DNA from: Culex pipiens pallens
Lineage: Eukaryota; Arthropoda; Insecta; Diptera; Culicidae
Assembly: GCF_016801865.2 (NCBI RefSeq)
Contig: NC_068938.1
Location: 136,566,998-136,630,997 of the forward strand
Direction: 5' to 3'
Length of the DNA: 64,000 bases
Under the pieces are notes generated by a model, which worked only from the letters and a program-made list of their open reading frames with translations, had not been told where the DNA came from and made no database searches. A program made the translations under genes and the position numbers. Every line of letters begins with the position of its first letter. Within the stretch, counting starts at the first letter, position 1. Shown here one piece after another: positions 1 through 11,208 of this stretch.

Positions 1-1737
1 TTTTTCGACTGATTTTTTTATTTAATTTAGTCTGAATTTTCGACCGAAGTTTAACTGAATTTTTGACTGAATTTTGACTGACTTTTTGACTGAATTTTGA
101 CTTAATTTTCGATTGAATTTTCAACTGAATTTTGACTAAATTTTTGACTGAATTTTGACTGAAGTTTTGACTGAATTCTTGAATGATTTTTGACAATTTT
201 TTCGACTGAATTTTTGACTGAATTTTTGACTGAATTTTTGACTGAATTTTCGACTGAATTTTTGATTGATTTTTCCACTAAATTTTTGACGGAGTTTTTG
301 ACTGGTTTTTCGACAGAATTTGAACTGAATTTTCGTCCGAAGTTTTGACTGAATTGTCGACTGAACTTTTGACTGAATTTTCGACTGAATTTTCAGCTAA
401 ATTTTCGACTGAATTTTCTGCTGAATTTAGTCTGAATTTTCGACTGAAGTTTTAACTAAATTTTTGACAGATTTTTTGACTGATTTTTCGACTGAATTTT
501 TCGAATCAAGTTTGGACTGATTTTTCGACTAAATTTTCGATGGAGTTTTTGACTGCTTTTTCGACAGAATTTGAACTGATTTTTCGACCGAAGTTTTGAC
601 TGAACTGTCGACTGAATTTTCAGCTAAATTTTCGACTGAAGTTTTTACAAATTTTTCGACTGAATTTTTTTGACTATATTTTCGACTGAATTTTAGGCTG
701 AAAATTCGACTAAATTTTTGATTGATTTTTTGACTGAATTTTCGACTGAAGTTTTGACTAATTTTTCGACTTAATTTTTGACTGAATTTTGACTTAATTA
801 ATCTGAACTTTGACTGAATTCTTACTCTTATTTTTAACATATTTTTTTACAGAATTTTGACTGTATTTTTTGAACTTTTACTGCACTATCTCTGATTTTT
901 TGACTTTGACTGAATTTTTGATTTTGACTGAATTGTTGACTGAATATTCGACAGAAATTTTGACAAAATTTTCTACGGAGTTTTCGACTGAACTTTTGAT
1001 TGAATTTTTACTGAAAACGAAACGAAACTATTGGCACTACGCCCCCCGGGGCATGGCCTTCCTCTAACGTGGGATTTCTGCTCCAGCGCCTCTGAATTTT
1101 TACTGAATTTAGACTGAATTTTGACCGAATTTTGACAGAATTGTGCTTTTTATTTATACTTTTTTTATCATTTTTTAACAAAATTTTAACTGTATTTTAA
1201 CTGATCTTTTACTAAAATTTTGCTAAACTTTCTCTGAATTTTGAATTTTTTGGCTTATTTTTTGACTATTTTTTTTTATTTTTTACTGAATATTTACTGA
1301 TTTTTTTCCTTGAAATTCGACTGAATTTTTACTGAACTTTTACTGACTTTTTACTGATTGTTTACAGAATTTTTACGTAACTTGACAGATTTTTTGCTTA
1401 ACTTTTGATGATTTTTTACTGATTTTTTTCAAATGAATTTTTTACTGATTTTTTACAGATTTTTTTCCTGATTTTTTTTTTGAATTTGAACTGAATTTCG
1501 ACGGAATTTTGACTGAATTTGAATTAAATTTTGACTGAACTTTGGCTTGATTTGCACTGAACTTGACGGAATTTTGATTGGATTTTGACTTAATATTGAC
1601 AGCATTTTTACTGAACTGAATTTTAACAGAACATTTAATGAGTTTGGACAAAGCTTTGACTGAATATTGCCTGAGCTTTGTCTTAACAGGGCTAAACTAT
1701 ACTTTGCCTGAGCTTTGACTATGTTTTCTATGAATTT
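1..1737. repeat. Degenerate GACTGAATTTT satellite
   Basis: The whole stretch is built from a diverged 11-12 bp unit close to TTTTGACTGAA, with variants TTTTCGACTGAA and TTTTTACTGAA. Divergence rises to the right, where the unit decays to ACTGAACTTTG. Open frames here, such as a Lys/Ser-rich one on the minus strand, are translations of the repeat and not genes. The unit shares an AGTCA/TGACT core with the arrays near 46-48 kb and 50-55 kb. The array continues beyond the left edge and resumes at 2316 after an inserted element. Confidence 0.9.
1019..1095 (-). mobile_element. 5'-truncated SINE (3' end only)
   Basis: These 77 bases match, essentially base for base, the 3' part of the complete SINE at 32654-32871, ending at the same residue (GAAACGAAACTATTGGC on the plus strand). 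The tRNA-like head is missing, so this is a 5'-truncated copy lying in the satellite. The GC-rich block (CCCCCCGGGGC) stands out sharply from the AT-rich array around it. Confidence 0.8.
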
Positions 1738-2315
1738 TAACCCTCTACAGCCCAACCCCGCCTTTAGACGGGCTTAAAAAAATCAACAAAAATCAATTTT
1801 TCAACCAATTTTTGATCTTTCAAAAGCATTGGAAAGAAGAACTCTTAAAATTTTAGGACATTTATGGGTTGGAAGTTTTACTTGTTTTATTTAATGTTTT
1901 TAAAATGTCATTTTTTTGGGGTCAACTTTGGCTGCGGTTTTTACTAACAAAAGTAAACAAAAGTACTAAGTAAAAAGGCTATGCCTCTACGCATTTTTTT
2001 ACAATTCAAATGATACTGATGCCGTTTTATAGCAGAAAATATGAAAACAAGCAAAAAATCTAAAAAGTGACTGTAAAAACACGAAAAATTAGATAGACAA
2101 AATGTAATGATAGGAGGTGGTAGTATAGGCCAAATACTACCAAAAACAAACAAAACCTAAAAAAGATAAATGCAAATTAAAATACTAGAAATGAAACAAG
2201 AAAAACATAAAACAAGACAAGTCAAGTGTTTCGTAAAACAAAAGTTGCCCAAAATGACCTCCTGAACACGGGAAAAATTAAAATTTTCGAAAAAAATGTG
2301 GCCAGTAGAGGGTTA
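1738..2315. mobile_element. TIR element (MITE), family 1, copy A
   Basis: The element interrupts the satellite and has inverted ends: TAACCCTCTAC at 1738-1748 and GTAGAGGGTTA at 2305-2315. There is no long open frame. A second, older copy lies in inverted orientation at about 26160-26605: its plus strand aligns with the minus strand of this copy throughout, including the phrases around CCCG-GTTCAGGAGG, TTTTTACAGTCACTTTTT and TTTTGGTAGT. At 578 bp with short TIRs and no transposase it is best called a non-autonomous DNA transposon. Target duplication is unclear because of the repetitive host. Confidence 0.7.
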
Positions 2316-2620
2316 GCTGAACTTATTTTTAATGAGTATGACTGATTTCAAGTGAGCTTTGACTGATCTATAACAGACTTTCACTGAACTTTGACAGAAC
2401 TTGTTTTTTAACTGAAATATGACTGATTATGATTGATTTTAAGTGAGCTTTAACTGAACATTGACTAAGCTTTGTCTAAACTTTTTTTTTTGATGATAAA
2501 TTATTGAATTTGATTGAACTTTGACTGAGTTTTGACCGAATTTTTAATAAGATTTGACTGAGACTTCACTGAGATTTGACCGAACTTTTTTTTTTTCTGA
2601 AATGTTTACTCAAAGAGACT
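2316..2620. repeat. Continuation of GACTGAA-type satellite
   Basis: The same family as the array at 1-1737 resumes (TTTGACTGA, TGACTGAGTTTTGACC) and fades out near 2620, where GC-richer unique DNA begins. Confidence 0.75.
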
Positions 2621-5600
2621 CCGACTTGTCCTGTAACTTTTCACATCCCTGCCCAGCCTGTCGACAACCATGGCAGCGTCCCCCGAAAACCCCCTCCCAA
2701 GGGGGAGGCCCGACAGCAGCAAATCAATTCTCAGAACAAATTGTTGTCCTACGCCCCGCCCCTCCCTCCGTGTCAGCTGGTGACATTCTTGCCACGTGCC
2801 CTACTGCCTCCCTTTGGGCGGCCCCGACTTCTTGGCATTAAAGCCGCCAGTCCCTTACGGCAAGAAACGCGCCATCGACCGAGGCTCGTAAAAAGGCTGA
2901 AATAGTAGATTAATAAATTTTATTGTTATTCGAGCAAATAAAGTTTTAATTTTATTTCGGTTCTCGGAGTTGTTTGTGGTGCGCGCACGCATTCCAGCCC
3001 GAAAACAGACACACCGAGACCACATCAAATGCACACAATTACAATGTAAAGTTGGAGCCCCCTCGGCAGAGGGGGTTGACCCCCCTAGCCAAACGAGGTC
3101 AAACCACTAGGGCAGGATATTTGATCGATCAAGTCGTGGTAGCACCACCGCGTCACGAAGTAAAACTTTCTTAATCAGAGAAGAAAATGGCAGCAGCAGA
3201 AAAAAGCTTGTATCGACCAAACTGGCAACCCGGGCGTCGCAGTTATGCGACGAACTGCGGTGAACGGTTTGGGCCCTTTTTTGCGGGCCTTTTATGGTGT
3301 TCTGTGGGGAGATTGAGATTTTTAGGTTTGGGTTATAAATTTGAACTCGGTCAATATGGGAGGCGATTCAATGTGGAGTCAGAACTAACATTTGACGACA
3401 TTTTTGGAGTCACAAGTTATGTTTTGAAACCGTGGGGACATCAATTTGACCTTCGCTTTTGTCTGCGTCTGAGTTTGTATACTAAAGTGCCGACAAACTC
3501 AACTGCAACCAAAACTACTGGACAAATCAATGTCCCCGACGTGTAAAGTTTTGGCTGGCAACACTGCCAAGCCTGTGGCAGGTCAGTTTCACCTTAACAG
3601 CTTGCCAGCTTCGATATTGATCGAGTTCAGCAACGCTGGCTCATCGATATCCACAAATAAACGGGTAAAGTCAATTGAAACAAGTGATTTCATGCTAAAT
3701 TTCGCAAACACCCTAAGTCAAACACTCAATCCAGCTGTCAAACATCAACCAATTAAATCCTTCAATATTTAAACGCACGTGAAAATCCGCGATTCATTCG
3801 CCAATCAGTCGAACAAATCGCAGCATTGTTACACAAATTCAAACAGTTGCGGTGGCGCTCGACAAAACCTCACAATTACAAACACTTCCATCAAGAGCTG
3901 CCGGTCGAGGTCATCGAAATTCAACCGCAAACGCCAACCAGTCCCAACTATTTACGCCACCGCGCGCGACAAACGCCAGAACATAATGAGTTTTAATGAT
4001 GATTGCGGATGAACCTCGCCCCTGTGCCACTAAAAAGCTGTTTGTTTTACAGGCGATGAGCCACCCTAAACATGTGTGCCGGATTTCCCCGCTTAAAATT
4101 CTAATCAAACGCAATGGCGTCGAAAATGGACCATTTTTTTCAAACCGCCATTTTGCATCGAATCGCCGTAAATTAATTTGGCCACACGGACGTCCGAACT
4201 CTATTATAGGGTTTCGCGGGTGATGATCATCATCGTCGTCGTCGCGGCCATTACCATAAATTACCAGGACACCAACTATTTAGTGCGGGGGTCGCGCGCG
4301 CGAAATGGTGATCCGCGAAATTTTTCGCGAATTTTCGCGACCCCGGGTGAGAGTGTGGAGTGAGGTGTGGATTTTTAGGTTGGAATAATTGTTATAGTAA
4401 TTATAATTTAATGCAAATGAATTTATTGTATGGGCGTCATGAATAAAGGATTTTGCGTTCGGTTGGGGATAAATTGTTATGGTTGCGTTTTTTTCGGCAA
4501 GTGATCCCGCACAAATTGGGTGGGAAATTTGGCAGGTTCGGGTTAGTCAGCAACTGATGAGCTGCGTGATTTGCCTCAATTTTAAAATTGATTGCATTTT
4601 TGGTAATCTTAATAAGACTGTAATAAGACTTAAGATAAGACTCTGAAAACTTTCAAAATTAAAAACAAAAGTTCTATTTTGGCAGCAACTAACCGATTGC
4701 ATGATTTGCCCTTATCTTTGATGTGAAATGAAAATTTATCAAACTGTTCAAGAACAATGCGAAAAATGTAAGAGGTCTTGTTTTGTTAGCGACTAGCCAG
4801 ATAAAAAAAATGTTTTGTCAAAGTTTATTTTTTAAATGATTTCATAAAAAGCAAATCAAAATTATGACTAGTAATTTGCCGTTCAAGACTAAGGCCATTG
4901 AATGTAATTAAAAAAAAAAAGTTTTTTTTAAAGCAGTTTTATTGAAATAAAACTATATTTGAAGAAATGCACATAAACATTCAGTCAACTCATTCCAATT
5001 GAAACAAATTTTCTAATTAAAGTAACTGATGAGCAAATTTCAAGGTTGGACAGTTGGGAATAACTGCACCTTCCTTTTAATATCATTCAATGTAGCACTA
5101 CAACAAGCTTGTAACAATAATTTCAAAAATGGCCGGCGACTTGCTGTCTGTGCTGTTGCTATTGTTTCACCAGGAAGCTTTTCGAAGGAAATGTTAAAAA
5201 GCAGCAAAAAATAATCACGATGGCGTTTATTATGGGTGCGCCATTTTGGCGCTCGTCCCAATCGCTGGAAAACTCATGATGGAGTCGGTTTATGGGTCAA
5301 AACTTTGTTTCGCTGGTGATTTGAGCAGTTTATGAACTGCAATTAGCGTACATTTAGAACACGAAACCCCCAAATTTGCACATAACGAGGTTGCTAATTT
5401 TCGCGCTTTTCAATCAACATTTTCGGCGGGAAGTCAATTTTCGTTTTACGACGGAGGAGGATCATCCCTCGGGGACACACGTGTCAACCCACAAGGTTTT
5501 CAATTTCGTTAAAAAAAGCGAAGATATCCACCATTTAGCACCTTCCCCGAAGGGGGATTCCACGTGTGAATCCCAAAAGAAAAGCGAACATCTCATCAGA

Positions 5601-5884
5601 AAACCCCCGAAACCGAAAGGACAAAACGGCCTGAATAAAACAGAAAACCCCTTTCGGTGTTCTTTCGGGGCCTCGTAAAATACGGTCGGTGTGGCCACCG
5701 AGGACACACGCATCTTCGCACGGGATTCCCGAAGAAGACGTTGTGAAATTTTTACTGCGTCTAATTTTACGATCGCGGGAGGTTTTTTTCGAGACTCTTT
5801 TTTTTGTCTTCGCGGTGAATTTCCACCCAAATTTAACCCCTTTTTTGAGACGAGGGAAGTCGCGTCGTAAGGGTTTTCGGGTAG
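2621..5884. other. Unique DNA, no gene recognised
   Basis: No coding region is convincing. 2640-4350 is GC-rich, with several short overlapping frames on both strands that lack recognisable domains or splice structure. Polyadenylation-like AATAAA motifs occur near 2912 and 2936, and a short hairpin CCCCCTC-ggca-GAGGGGG lies near 3059-3076. 4370-5030 is AT-rich. A 169-codon minus-strand frame at 5462-5971 shows no family resemblance and runs into the neighbouring repeat, so I did not call it. Confidence 0.5.
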
Positions 5885-6177
5885 GGTAAGTGGAGCTGAT
5901 ATCGGATTTGCGGTTTTACTGAGGGGTTCGGAGTCGGGTATCTTTTTCAGCGACTTCGACTCTGGCTTCAAAAGGTTAATTGAGCACTCTAGAAGGACCT
6001 GACTCCAACGATTTCAACAACAAAAACAAATCTGCTGGAACTGCTGGATTTCAAAATCTGCGGACTGTGACTCCGACTCTGACCCCGAGTTCTCATGTTT
6101 CTCAGATCCAATTTTAATTCCAGAACCTCAAAAATACTAGACTCTGCCGATTCTGACTCTACATCCCAAAGGACTTG
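5885..6177. repeat. GACTCC/GACTCTG repeat, left segment
   Basis: This is degenerate DNA rich in GACTCC, GACTCTGAC and ACTTCGACTCTGGC. It is the reverse-complement style of the large GAGTTGGAGTC array at 9300-12490, from which it is separated by the nested transposon stack. The change in orientation shows that the satellite exists in both directions at this locus. Confidence 0.6.
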
Positions 6178-6303
6178 CACGGAGAAAAATCAGTTCCCAA
6201 AATCATAAACAATCATGAACGTGGTCATGAAATTTGGAACCACGAACAATGTGTTCTAATAGCATGGTACGTTTTTTAAACGTTCGATGGAGTTTGAACA
6301 CGT

Positions 6304-6693
6304 TGTTCGGCCCAAACCGAAATGTTGCCCCAAAGTTGTGCAACTTTGCCCAGTGTGCGCCACCCCACCCCTGCAGCGTTGACAGAAACGGTGCTGCCAA
6401 CTTTGACAGCCGAAAACAACGGCGCGACGACGAGTTCGCGCGCAAACGACCGAACGTGCGAGAAGAAGACAGCAGCGAAACGGCGTGCAAAGGCAATTCG
6501 CACAGAGGAACACAAAGAGGAAACAAGTCACTCTGTAAATAGATCGGAAATAGAGAAGTTTTGTTGTTTATTTGAAGTGCTGGGTGTTTTTCTTGTGCGC
6601 GAATCGGACGCTAGAAAATCTTGGGTGTTTACAGTCCGCTCAAGTCGAAGTAAGTTCCACCTCGCCCATAAACCGTTGCCAGTTGCCGCAACA
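6304..6693 (+). repeat. Left LTR (390 bp)
   Basis: Aligned by eye with the right LTR at 8767-9156, I find a single difference (GCAACTTT here, GCTACTTT there, about 50 bases in). Such identity means a recent insertion. It starts TGTTC and ends AACA, the short inverted dinucleotides normal for LTRs. Small frames within it on both strands are repeated identically in the right LTR and are not genes. Confidence 0.93.
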
Positions 6694-6695
6694 TT

Positions 6696-6714
6696 TGGTC
6701 CATTCGAACCGGAC
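6696..6714 (+). promoter_or_regulatory. Candidate primer-binding site
   Basis: TGGTCCATTCGAACCGGAC lies two bases after the left LTR and starts with TGG, as expected for pairing with a tRNA CCA end. Its complement contains GGTTCGAAT, resembling a tRNA T-arm. The specific primer tRNA was not identified. Confidence 0.55.
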
Positions 6715-7336
6715 AAAGGACTAAGGACAGCTCGCGCGTGCAAGTGAAGAGTGGCGGCGGACCAACCGGATGGTCGCCATCTTGTGAAAAACATTACGAA
6801 TTCAAGCTACCCGTGTTCTCGCTTCCAACAAACCGCGACCGTGTCGAGCGCTCTGGAAAGAAGAAGAAAACCGTGAGCAGTGCCCAAGAACCGAAGAGTT
6901 TGCGCTTGGTGAGGAAGCGGCACGCGCCGCCTTCTTGCCGCAGAAGAAGAGGTTCGAGAGCTTTCCAGAAGGCGACTCCGTGGCCTAAACGGCGGAAACA
7001 GTGGCGGCAAGAGCCCGCAAAAAGTGAAAAATGTTCGCGTAAAAACCTGTGCGTGTGAGTGTGTGTAGTGAGCGTAGCGACGCCATTTTGTGTGGTTCCC
7101 AACCGTGGAACATTCCAGTTCGCAGTACCGCTGCGGATTTGGCGTTCGCTCCAGCTGCACACGGAAAGAAGCGGAATGCGACCCGCTGCAAGCGTCAGTG
7201 GGACGGTTTGCAAACTCAGCTGCGTCGAGGCCACAGCGCTGACGGAAAGGGCCTGCTGCAGGCGCCAGTAGGAAGGTTCCGGAAGGTGTGGCTGCGACGA
7301 GACTTCCCGAGAAACCAAAACATCGCACCTGAAAAG

Positions 7337-8566
7337 ATGAATCCCGCCGGACAACCGAGGTCCGCAAAAAGGTTAGCCAACAAGCGACGCCAGCTAAAGT
7401 TGAAGATCCTGCTACTCCAAAGCCGACTTTCCACCCTTGAAGAAGACCAGCAACTGCCATCCTTGCCAGAGTTCCGGGTGTTCGCGAAGAACGTCGAGCG
7501 GTTCTACGGTGAGTTGGATCAAGTGCTGCAAGATGTTGAGGAGAGTGGTCTTTTTGCCGATGAACGAGACGCCCATGACTTGGAATGCGCAGAGATTGAG
7601 GGGCTACTTCAAGGAACCAACCTGAAGATGGTAGCCCTCAGTAGCGCACTGCTTTCCCAACCCGTTCAAGCCACTGTTCCTCAGCAATACCAGCACCAGC
7701 CACCAGTGAGTACCGGAAAAGATGAACCCGCCGATCCAGCTGTAGCAGACTACAAGGTATGTGCCCCATTTCAACCCATCTCGAGCCCATCCATCGCAAC
7801 CACAGAGCGTGGCGACCCGTTGTGCACGCGGTGCAACGGTTGCCACTTGAGTACCGACTGCTTTATACCCACTGAAGTACCGCTCGGTCAGAGTCACGAG
7901 ACGAACTCCAACCTGGAAGCCAACCAAAGCATGCCAGAAAGATCCCTCCAAACAGAGAAACCCTCTGCAGAGCATCAAGAGATGAAATCACCCGCCGAAC
8001 CTGAAGTGGTTCGACACGAAGCCTCGACAAGAGTTCGAGGTGACGTCGACATGTCCGGCGATTCGGCCGTAACTCCTACGCTGCGGTCAGAAGAGCGGAT
8101 CCACGGTGACCTCGACGTTGGCTGGTGTCAGTCAGTGGAACTTGGTTCACTGCTACCAGCCGACGCAGAACGAGAAGACGCCGAGTCCGATGACCCGCAA
8201 GCTGTTCCAAGGCCGGAGACAGCTAGACTGTTCGACGAAGAACCCGATATCACCACGAACCAGGCAGAGAATGACGAGGAAGCTCGGTCACTGAAGCCAG
8301 CCGTAGCCGACGACGTGAACTTCGAGGAACGACCGCTTCCAAGCAGTACACAGTCAATTTGCACTGTACCAGCCGTCCAAGAGGACGCAGCGAAGAAGCC
8401 AAGCCACGAGAGAGAGACGTACAGCTGCCAGCTGTTCAACGCCAACGTCGCACGATCAACCGACCGTGATCGTGCAGCCAGAAAGCTCACAGAGCAGCTG
8501 CTGCAACCCGCAAACTACACCAGCAACGAGAAGCAGTTACGCCTTGTTTGGGACCCTGGTGTGTAG
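7337..8566 (+). CDS. Gag-like protein of Bel/Pao-type element
   Basis: This is an open frame of 409 codons from the first in-frame ATG (context AAAAGATGA); the frame is open further upstream but only with a GTG. Residues about 12-105 form a basic start followed by a leucine- and glutamate-rich helical stretch (LKLKILLLQSRLSTLEED), the layout of Bel/Pao Gag N-termini. Near residue 165 a zinc-knuckle-like CTRCNGCHLSTDC fits CX2CX3HX4C, the spacing I associate with Bel/Pao Gag. The remaining roughly 230 residues are acidic and low in complexity (runs rich in E, D, S and P), where a full element would carry pol. Gag packages the element RNA into particles in the cytoplasm. An intact gag in an element without pol suggests selection or very recent origin. 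Family call moderate; coding status likely. Confidence 0.65.
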   Translation: MNPAGQPRSAKRLANKRRQLKLKILLLQSRLSTLEEDQQLPSLPEFRVFAKNVERFYGELDQVLQDVEESGLFADERDAHDLECAEIEGLLQGTNLKMVALSSALLSQPVQATVPQQYQHQPPVSTGKDEPADPAVADYKVCAPFQPISSPSIATTERGDPLCTRCNGCHLSTDCFIPTEVPLGQSHETNSNLEANQSMPERSLQTEKPSAEHQEMKSPAEPEVVRHEASTRVRGDVDMSGDSAVTPTLRSEERIHGDLDVGWCQSVELGSLLPADAEREDAESDDPQAVPRPETARLFDEEPDITTNQAENDEEARSLKPAVADDVNFEERPLPSSTQSICTVPAVQEDAAKKPSHERETYSCQLFNANVARSTDRDRAARKLTEQLLQPANYTSNEKQLRLVWDPGV

Positions 8567-8756
8567 CCGAGCTCTGCATCCCGCTCCACCAATCAACCGA
8601 TTCAAGAACATCACCAGAGGGCAGCTAGTAGCAGACGAACTTGCTCATCTGAGCGCATCCAAGTACCTGATCCAACCGAACTCCAGCGAGACGAGAAGTG
8701 TAAGAGCCGATTCACTTCCGGTGCGATTGACTTTAGAAGTCACGGGACTTCAACCC

Positions 8757-8766
8757 GGGGGGAGAA
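8757..8766 (+). promoter_or_regulatory. Polypurine tract
   Basis: GGGGGGAGAA lies directly before the right LTR and is the expected priming site for plus-strand DNA synthesis. Confidence 0.8.
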
Positions 8767-9156
8767 TGTTCGGCCCAAACCGAAATGTTGCCCCAAAGTT
8801 GTGCTACTTTGCCCAGTGTGCGCCACCCCACCCCTGCAGCGTTGACAGAAACGGTGCTGCCAACTTTGACAGCCGAAAACAACGGCGCGACGACGAGTTC
8901 GCGCGCAAACGACCGAACGTGCGAGAAGAAGACAGCAGCGAAACGGCGTGCAAAGGCAATTCGCACAGAGGAACACAAAGAGGAAACAAGTCACTCTGTA
9001 AATAGATCGGAAATAGAGAAGTTTTGTTGTTTATTTGAAGTGCTGGGTGTTTTTCTTGTGCGCGAATCGGACGCTAGAAAATCTTGGGTGTTTACAGTCC
9101 GCTCAAGTCGAAGTAAGTTCCACCTCGCCCATAAACCGTTGCCAGTTGCCGCAACA
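8767..9156 (+). repeat. Right LTR (390 bp)
   Basis: Same length and ends as the left LTR, differing from it at one position by eye. It is followed immediately by the CACGT target duplication (9157-9161). Confidence 0.93.
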
Positions 9157-10627
9157 CACGTTGTGCGAGGTTCTTTATTTCATGAACAATTTATCACAAT
9201 TTTTAAAACTGATTTTTCTCCGTGTGTATTTCACCAAAATGACAGATATCATAGAGAATTTCAACGAGAGTCAAAATTTTGGGTCAAAGCCTTATTTAGA
9301 GTCCAGAACATTATCCCGAGAAGCTAGAGTTGGAGTTGAGATTTAAGATTGGAATCCGAGTAGGATTCAAAGTCCGAGTCGGAGTCATATTCAAATTCGG
9401 AGTTACCAAATCATGAGTCGTTGGTGTTGAAGATGGAGTCATAGCCAGAGCCACAGTTAGATTCAGAGTTGGAGTTGAAGTCGTGAACAAGGGCCAGGTT
9501 TTATGACATCGTAGTTGAAGTTGGAGATGAAGTGACTACAAAGTACAGAGTGACTGTTGAAATTGAAGTTGAAAATTAACTGAAAGCGGAGTATTGATCC
9601 GGTTTCAGTGTTCTAGACACACAAACCGAGTTGGAGTTGCAGTCGTGGATCGATGCCAGATTCGGATGCAGAGACTGAATTGAAGTTGTGAAATCTTAAG
9701 AAGTAGAAGTCAAAGTCGAAGTCAAAATTGGAGTCTAATTTTACAAATCTCGCTAAACTAAAAACATAACTGTGAAAATCTTGACGTGCCAGATTAACTG
9801 TCGGAGTCGGTACATCTCGAAAATCCGGAGCAGTAGTCAACACGTCTCAATATTCTAAATGGTTAGGTTGGAATCACAGTTTACTCGTCCCGAAGAACTG
9901 GATTCAGAATCTTATAGTCACAGTCTAAGTCAGATTCGGAGTTGGAATTGCAGTCAGAGGTTAATTCTAAGGAGTCAAATTTTACCAAAGTTGTTGTCAG
10001 AGTTGAAGTTTAATTTAGAGTCAGAGTCAAGAGTCAGATTCGAAGTTGAAGTTGGAACCAGATAAGTTTTTAACAGCTTTCGTCGAAATAGGGTTGGAAT
10101 CTGAGATTGATTCGGAGCTATAGCAAGAATTGACAGAGTTGATGGAAACTTAGAGAATCTCGAGTTGGAGTCAATCTATCTTGAGCTGCTGAGGTTGAAG
10201 TTAATGTCGGAATCTATGTTTACTCATCTCAAGAAATTGGATTCGGAATCTTTGTCACAGTCTATGCTGGAGTCAGATTTGGAGTTGGAGTCGACAAGTC
10301 AAGAAAACCTGTAGTTAAATTGAAGTCAGATTCGGAAAAGAAATAAGAATCAGAGGTGGATTCGGAGTGGCCTGAATCTGAGTCTTAGTCAGATTTGACA
10401 AACTTTAAGAAGCCAAAGTTGTAGTTGGAGATGAAATCAGAGTTGAGAGTTAGATTTGAAGTCAAAAGTGGGCTTGAATCGTGGGTTGGAATTCGAGTTG
10501 GATTAGAAGAATCCTAAGTTGGGGTTAACCAATTTCGAGATACTGAAGTTTAAGTTTCTGTCAGAATCGAAATTTAACAATCCGACTTGGTTCTGAATTT
10601 TAGGTACAGTGACATTCGGAGTTGGAG

Positions 10628-11208
10628 TTGGAGACCCGGCGCCGTGGCTTAATGGTTACGGCTTCTGCCTCACAAGCAGAAGGTTTGGGGATCAAATCCC
10701 GGTCGGTACCTTTGAAAGTTGGAATCATAAATTTGAACTTTGAATTTGAACAAAAACGAAATTGAATCAGATGGGATTCGAACTCGCACCTTTGGATTGG
10801 TGGTCTGAGACGCTAAGCAGTCGGCCATCAGAAGGTTTACACTCTAGCAGTGAATTGATCCGTAGTGTTGAAACATGTTATCTCTTTCTCATATTAAATA
10901 CGCGCTGAGCCCTGATTTGCCTGAGGGGATTGGAAGTCTAAATATAGATCGAGTTTCCTTCAGCTGCTTGCTTCTATGTTTAGGCGGGGCCGAACAATGC
11001 CCAGCGACCTCGGAATTGGACCGCAAGGAGCTCTGTCATTCTGAAACGGGTCGTTGGAAGCAGCGCGAGGGCTATCACCACCTAATACCCGGGACTGAGA
11101 TAAGTTGTATCAGCAATCGGCATATACAAAGTCTGATACAAACTATACTTTCCCATAAAATCGCTACCGGTTAGCGGGTATTGGATTGGACCACACACAC
11201 ACACACAC
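10628..11208 (+). mobile_element. Composite tRNA-derived SINE
   Basis: A 22 bp direct repeat starting ACAGTGACATTCGG flanks this block at 10606-10627 and 11209-11230, a clear target-site duplication. The head is a tRNA-Val-like sequence (10638-10710). An internal stretch at about 10767-10835 resembles a second, class II (Leu/Ser-like) tRNA in the opposite orientation, with GAGTTCGAATCCC on the minus strand. A non-tRNA body of about 350 bp follows, and the 3' end is a (CA)n tail at 11191-11210. The size (about 580 bp) is large for a SINE. It could be a SINE with a second SINE fragment captured inside it. Confidence 0.75.
10638..10710 (+). other. tRNA-Val(CAC)-like SINE head
   Basis: Seventy-three bases fold as a degenerate tRNA. 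The anticodon stem TCTGC/GCAGA holds loop CTCACAA (anticodon CAC), and the acceptor GGCGCCG/CGGTACC has one mismatch. The A box TGGCTTAATGG fits the pol III consensus exactly; the B box (GGATCAAATCC) is altered. The mismatches and the context (start of a TSD-flanked insertion) argue for an internal pol III promoter, not a functional tRNA gene. Confidence 0.7.

Larger units (their letters stand above)
6304..9156 (+). mobile_element. Short Bel/Pao-like LTR retrotransposon
   Basis: This is a complete, very young 2853 bp LTR element. Two 390 bp LTRs start TGTTC and end GCAACA, and the 5 bp direct repeat CACGT flanks them at 6299-6303 and 9157-9161. A primer-site candidate follows the left LTR and a purine tract (GGGGGGAGAA, 8757-8766) precedes the right one. 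The interior holds a gag-like frame (7337-8566) but no protease, reverse transcriptase, RNase H or integrase. It must therefore be mobilised in trans by a full-length relative. The Bel/Pao assignment rests on gag features and TSD length and is a moderate inference; the element itself is clear. Confidence 0.9.
6178..9224. mobile_element. Foldback MITE split by an LTR element
   Basis: The ends at 6178 and 9224 are inverted copies of CACGGAGAAAAATCAGTT. Without the LTR element (6304-9156) and one target repeat, about 190 bp remains. Those bases form a nearly continuous imperfect palindrome: the phrase CATGAAAT, then GAACC, then GTGTTC is mirrored on the right side as GAACAC, GGTTC, ATTTCATG. It has no coding capacity, which fits a non-autonomous foldback MITE. 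The LTR element entered near the centre of the hairpin. Target duplication of the MITE itself was not identified. Confidence 0.75.

Noticed and set aside
5462..5971. 169-codon minus-strand frame
   Set aside because: No domain or family resemblance, overlaps frames on the other strand, and runs into repeat DNA.
6322..6747. 141-codon frame in the left LTR
   Set aside because: The same frame recurs in the right LTR; it is LTR sequence with no protein features.
10638..10710. Functional tRNA-Val gene
   Set aside because: Acceptor and T-stem mismatches, altered B box, and location at the head of a TSD-flanked insertion make it a SINE part.
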